Source: JABCZH01 sp963803775 (GTDB lineage Bacteria > Acidobacteriota > Terriglobia > Terriglobales > Acidobacteriaceae). Taken from it: a DNA stretch of 64,000 nucleotides. The stretch spans positions 186,001 through 250,000 of the forward strand of contig CAWDNS010000005.1 of NCBI GenBank assembly GCA_963803775.1, in the 5' to 3' direction. The notes beneath the pieces were generated by a model, which searched no databases, was not told where the DNA came from, and was given only the letters and a program-made list of their open reading frames with translations. Both the position numbers and the translations under genes were made by a program. Below, piece by piece: positions 60,678 to 64,000 of this stretch (positions are counted from its first letter, which is position 1; each line of letters begins with the position of its first letter).

Positions 60678-61361
60678 TCAAGCCGCGGGGTCATTCTCGC
60701 TCGGCTGAACCACCGCCAGCGTGTGATCTTCAGCCGTGGTATCTGCCAGCGGCGTTTCGGGCTCGGTTACCTCTTGCGCCGGCAACAAGTCGCCCTGGAA
60801 AGACTCGGCTACCAGCTTCTCAAATTCTTCCATGCTGGGTAACTCGCCGACATCGCTTAACCCAAAGCGCAGGAGAAACTCCTTGGTCGTTTTATAAAGA
60901 ATCGGCCGGCCGATTACGGCCTTACGCCCGGAGGTTGTAACCAGCTTTCGATCCAGAAGGGTGGCGATGACGCCGCTACAGTCCACACCACGAATGTCAT
61001 TGATCTCCGGCACCGTGACGGGCTGCTTGTAGGCGATGACGGCCAGCGTTTCCAGCGCAGGCATGGAAAGACGGATCGGCGGCTTTAAACTCTTGGCGAA
61101 TGCCCGCACTACATCATGCTGCTCAGGCTTGGTGGACATGCGATAACCGCCGGCTACTTGGCGGATCTCGATGCCGTGGTCGGCAGAAGCAAAGTCGGCG
61201 ATGAGCTCCTCCAATGCCGCCCGAACTTGGGAGCGAACCTCAGCCTCGTCGGCCGCACCATTGTTGATGACCGACTCTTTCGCAAGCTGAACCAGGTGAT
61301 CAAGTGTGATCGGAGTTTCGGCCGCGTAGACGATGGCTTCGAGTTTCGCTTTAAGGCTCAT
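60678..61361 (-). CDS. scpB: segregation and condensation protein B
   Basis: 227 residues. Two winged helices with 'YRMSTKPEQHDVVRAFAKSL', 'LSMPALETLAVIAYKQPVTV' plus PEINDIRGVDCSGVIATLLDRKLV, as in ScpB. With ScpA it forms the kleisin complex of SMC for chromosome segregation. It stops 43 bases before the rluB start and begins 42 bases after scpA. Confidence 0.95.
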   Translation of the reverse strand: MSLKAKLEAIVYAAETPITLDHLVQLAKESVINNGAADEAEVRSQVRAALEELIADFASADHGIEIRQVAGGYRMSTKPEQHDVVRAFAKSLKPPIRLSMPALETLAVIAYKQPVTVPEINDIRGVDCSGVIATLLDRKLVTTSGRKAVIGRPILYKTTKEFLLRFGLSDVGELPSMEEFEKLVAESFQGDLLPAQEVTEPETPLADTTAEDHTLAVVQPSENDPAA

Positions 61362-61403
61362 AAAGTCGTGGGCAGTTTTCCGCCTGCCTCTGGGTAATGC
61401 ACG

Positions 61404-62261
61404 CTAGCGCCAATCATCTCGTATAGCGGCTTGCTCGGCGATGACGGCTTCAAAACCCACATGCTTGCGAACCAGGATCTCACCAAACATGCGGTCCTGC
61501 CGCAATTGGATCGCCTGCAATCGTACCAGTTCCAGGAGCGCCAGGAACATGCAAACCAGCGTCTGGCGGGATTCGATGTTGCGCAGCAGCAGTTTCAACC
61601 GGATAGGCCGGTCTTCCAACGCCAGCCGCCGCCGCAGGTATTCGATCATCTGGCTGACCGTGACCGTCTCTTCGTCAACCTGAATCATCGGCCGGGTGCG
61701 GGCACGATCCAGAATCAGCTGGAACGTCTTGACCAGATCAATGACGTCGGCGGCGATTTCAGGTTCGGTCCCTTCGGCGTCCATGAATTCCTTGATCGCC
61801 GGATTCGACCAGACCGCGTCTTCAATCTGTTGTTTCTGCATCAACATCTGCGCCGCAGATTTGAATTTTTCATGCTCGATCAGGCGGTTGACCAGCTCGG
61901 AGCGCGGATCTTCCTGCGCTTCAGAACCAGCCGCCGGATCCCGAGGCAGCAACATCTTGGACTTGATGTGGATGAGCACTGCTGCCATATAGATGAAATC
62001 GGCGGCGATATTCACATCCAACTCGCGGAGTTTCTCGACGTAAGCGAGATATTGCGCCGTGATCTTGGCGATGGGGATGTCGTAGATGTCGATATCTTGC
62101 TTGCGAATCAGGTCGAGCAGCAGGTCGAGCGGGCCTTCGTACACATCTGTAACAGCTACCGAGAAAGGCGAGTCGCTCTCTTTTTTCTGACCAGCGGAGG
62201 AATCCGGCGGCGCGGTCGGCGCCAGCGCGTTTGCCCCTGCGGTTTGGAAAATCTCTCTCAT
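61404..62261 (-). CDS. scpA: segregation and condensation protein A
   Basis: 285 residues. The kleisin N-terminal part 'YEGPLDLLLDLIRKQDIDIY' with DIPIAKITAQYLAYVE and the C-terminal winged helix are seen. Connects the SMC heads; partner of ScpB. An N-terminal extension of about 35 residues (TAPPDSSAGQKKESDS) is low complexity. It starts 22 bases after trpS. Confidence 0.95.
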   Translation of the reverse strand: MREIFQTAGANALAPTAPPDSSAGQKKESDSPFSVAVTDVYEGPLDLLLDLIRKQDIDIYDIPIAKITAQYLAYVEKLRELDVNIAADFIYMAAVLIHIKSKMLLPRDPAAGSEAQEDPRSELVNRLIEHEKFKSAAQMLMQKQQIEDAVWSNPAIKEFMDAEGTEPEIAADVIDLVKTFQLILDRARTRPMIQVDEETVTVSQMIEYLRRRLALEDRPIRLKLLLRNIESRQTLVCMFLALLELVRLQAIQLRQDRMFGEILVRKHVGFEAVIAEQAAIRDDWR

Positions 62262-62283
62262 CTATCTTTGCTAATGGCCGTCG

Positions 62284-63315
62284 CTAACGGCCCTTGTAAT
62301 CCAATGACATGTGCAATGCATCCCGCACTTCCGCCATGGTGGCCGAAGCTACCTTGCCAGCCTTGGCGGATCCTGCCTCAAGAATATCCCACGCCAGCCG
62401 TGGATTGTCTTCGTATTTCTTGCGGCGCTCCTGCATGGGGACAAGAATGTTCACTAAGGCGTCCGCCGCCCAGCCTTTGCACTCAATGCATCCGATGCCC
62501 GCAGAACGGCAGCCGGCGTTCACTATAGCCATGGTAGCCGGGTCGCTGAAGATCTTGTGCAGGTCGCCTACAGGGCAAACGTCGGGGTTACCAGGGTCGG
62601 TCCGGCGAATGCGGGCCGGATCGGTCACCATGGTCTTCAGCTTCTGCCTAACCACCGGCTCGGGATCGGTGAGCATAATCGTGTTGCCGTAAGACTTTGA
62701 CATCTTGCGGCCATCGGTCCCCGGCAGCTTAGGGGTGCGCGTGAGTAGCGGCTGAGGTTCGGGAAAAACAGCCTTATCGTTTACGTTATAGAACTGATTG
62801 AAGCGCCGCGCGATCTCTCGGGTTAGTTCAACGTGCGGCACCTGATCTTCGCCGACCGGCACGAAGTCGCCTTTGTAAATGAGAATGTCGGCGGCCTGGA
62901 GCACCGGATAGCCGAGAAATCCATACGTGCTCAAGTCTTTTTCGGCGATATTCTCCCGCTGTTCTTTGTAGGTGGGCACACGCTCTAACCAGCCAAGAGG
63001 CGTGATCATCGAGAACAGCAGGTGCAGTTCGGCGTGCTGGGGCACGTGGGATTGAATGAACATGGTGCAGCGTTCGGGATCAAGTCCTGCAGCCAGCCAG
63101 TCCAGCAAAACTTCGATTGAGTTTTCTTTGACGTGCGAGGTGTCAGCGTAATCTGTGGTTAGCGCATGCCAATCGGCCACGAAGAAGAAACATTCGTACT
63201 GGTCCTGCATGCCGACCCAGTTCTGAAGTGCGCCGACGTAGTTGCCCAGGTGCAACTTGCCGGTGGAGCGCATGCCGCTGAGGACACGTTTGCGATTTTG
63301 AAGTGAGGTGGGCAT
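62284..63315 (-). CDS. trpS: tryptophanyl-tRNA synthetase
   Basis: 343 residues. Class I synthetase: RVLSGMRSTGKLHLGNYVGA (HIGH-like TGKLHLGN), 'ADWHALTTDYADTSHVKENS', GRKMSKSYGN (KMSKS). It charges tRNA-Trp with tryptophan. Its ATG (63313-63315) overlaps the TGA of the M50 gene by one base, so it is translated with it. The same gene order (M50, trpS, scpA, scpB, rluB) is common in many bacteria. Confidence 0.96.
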   Translation of the reverse strand: MPTSLQNRKRVLSGMRSTGKLHLGNYVGALQNWVGMQDQYECFFFVADWHALTTDYADTSHVKENSIEVLLDWLAAGLDPERCTMFIQSHVPQHAELHLLFSMITPLGWLERVPTYKEQRENIAEKDLSTYGFLGYPVLQAADILIYKGDFVPVGEDQVPHVELTREIARRFNQFYNVNDKAVFPEPQPLLTRTPKLPGTDGRKMSKSYGNTIMLTDPEPVVRQKLKTMVTDPARIRRTDPGNPDVCPVGDLHKIFSDPATMAIVNAGCRSAGIGCIECKGWAADALVNILVPMQERRKKYEDNPRLAWDILEAGSAKAGKVASATMAEVRDALHMSLDYKGR

Positions 63316-63992
63316 CAGATGTTCATCAAGATGGAAGTGTAGACGCGGATCACCGGGCGGATCAGCCCCATCAGCAAATTGCCCCCGAAAAATACCAGCG
63401 CCATCAAGCCGAAGATTCCAACCATGTCGTACGCCTGCCGTACTCGCTCGGAAAGGAAATGACGCAGGACGTGGCTACCATCGAGGGGCGGGACCGGAAT
63501 CAGATTGAACACGGCGAGCAAAACATTGATCACTAGAAAATTGTAAAGAAGCAGGGCCACGGGTACGAACGCAGAGTTACTGACGACAAAGCCACCAAGC
63601 GCGCCTTGAACGATCATTCGGCCTTCTGGCACAACCAGAGAAATCAGTGCCAACAGAATTGTGGCCGCAGTTGCAACCATGAAGTTGCTCACTGGGCCGG
63701 CGACCGCCGTCAGAATGTCATCGAGAACCGGGTTCTTAAAGTTACGCGGGTCGACGGGCGTAGGCTTGGCCCATCCGATCATCGGAAAGTGAGTCAACAT
63801 GGCGATCAATGGCAGCAGTACCGTTCCCACCGGGTCTATGTGCTTGATGGGGTTGAGCGTAACTCGTCCTAACATGCGTGCGGTGGGGTCGCCGCGGCGG
63901 TTGGCCATCCAGGCGTGCGCCGATTCGTGAATGCTGATCGCGAACAGAAATGCGATCAACTGGAACAGGATGTCAACGTGTTGCAGGGTCAT
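63315..63992 (-). CDS. site-2 protease family metalloprotease (M50)
   Basis: 225 residues with about six membrane helices. The zinc motif is HESAH (FAISIHESAHAWMANRRGDPTARML) near residues 21-25, and the third ligand lies in PPLDGSHVL (LDG motif). It is a short Rip/SpoIVFB-like protease without PDZ domain. Such proteins cut membrane regulators, and one target could be an anti-sigma factor. ATG 63992 is 8 bases from the window edge; an upstream start cannot be excluded. Confidence 0.9.
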   Translation of the reverse strand: MTLQHVDILFQLIAFLFAISIHESAHAWMANRRGDPTARMLGRVTLNPIKHIDPVGTVLLPLIAMLTHFPMIGWAKPTPVDPRNFKNPVLDDILTAVAGPVSNFMVATAATILLALISLVVPEGRMIVQGALGGFVVSNSAFVPVALLLYNFLVINVLLAVFNLIPVPPLDGSHVLRHFLSERVRQAYDMVGIFGLMALVFFGGNLLMGLIRPVIRVYTSILMNI

Positions 63993-64000
63993 GCGGGGCT

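Overview
The window comes from a bacterium of the phylum Acidobacteriota (Terriglobia/Koribacter-like). This is inferred from the very large Oar-like TonB-dependent receptors with an N-terminal carboxypeptidase-regulatory domain, the gene styles (LacI next to a receptor, Crp/Fnr proteins starting MNTPYGLEIIESC), about 58% GC, and many short dispersed repeat families. It looks like ordinary chromosome. There is no phage, plasmid, CRISPR array or complete RNA gene.

Layout. 1-1.4 kb: tail of a TonB receptor and a serine hydrolase without a normal start. 2-4.3 kb: an ergothioneine pair, egtB-egtD. 4.3-8.6 kb: M13 peptidase, HAD phosphatase and TPR protein on the minus strand. 8.7-15 kb: LacI regulator, a 1,216-residue Oar-like receptor with a candidate LacI operator in its promoter, and a seven-heme cytochrome c. 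15-18 kb: a trans-sulfuration PLP enzyme, an aminotransferase and a cupin. 18-25.4 kb: an HspR-type MerR repressor, DUF983 protein, APC permease, secreted cupin, GxxExxY protein, dnaJ, a 57-residue protein and dnaK. 25.6-29.7 kb: a zinc-ribbon membrane protein, a repeat island, a PD-(D/E)XK-like protein, an FNR-type reductase, and a REP-associated transposase (RAYT) with three REP copies. 29.8-36.8 kb: glmS, purS, a MarR regulator with its own palindrome, a PAS/GAF sigma-54 activator and a Crp/Fnr protein with an extra N-terminal domain. 36.9-44.7 kb: a long minus-strand block (ECF sigma, anti-sigma, duplicated membrane module with zinc ribbons, CPBP protease, secreted protein, LytTR regulator, small His/Cys protein, TonB receptor). 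44.8-64 kb: housekeeping genes, namely a broken thiolase, rlmB, an M1-like protein, a beta-CASP RNase-like protein, DinB, a broken trpD, sucCD, ndk, a tautomerase, a monooxygenase, purA, mutM, a ROK kinase, hisC, and the cluster M50 protease-trpS-scpA-scpB-rluB.

The most interesting structures are not classical genes. (1) Between hspR and the DUF983 gene lie three tandem 14-bp units. Each is a five-codon minicistron (M-S-E-L-S/A) whose TGA overlaps the next ATG, ending at the DUF983 start. (2) The dnaK promoter carries a near-consensus HAIR element over its -35 box, and a HspR homologue is encoded 6.5 kb away. (3) A palindrome found in intergenic DNA also occurs as an in-frame insert in mutM and as the C-terminal codons of an aminotransferase. 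(4) The RAYT gene ends inside one REP and begins inside another. (5) A GxxExxY gene lies between two 75-bp hairpins whose family also supplies stop codons to dnaJ and trpD.

trpD and the thiolase gene are each broken by several single-base indels. These may be real decay or sequence error. All functions are read from motifs and remembered family features. No database search was run.
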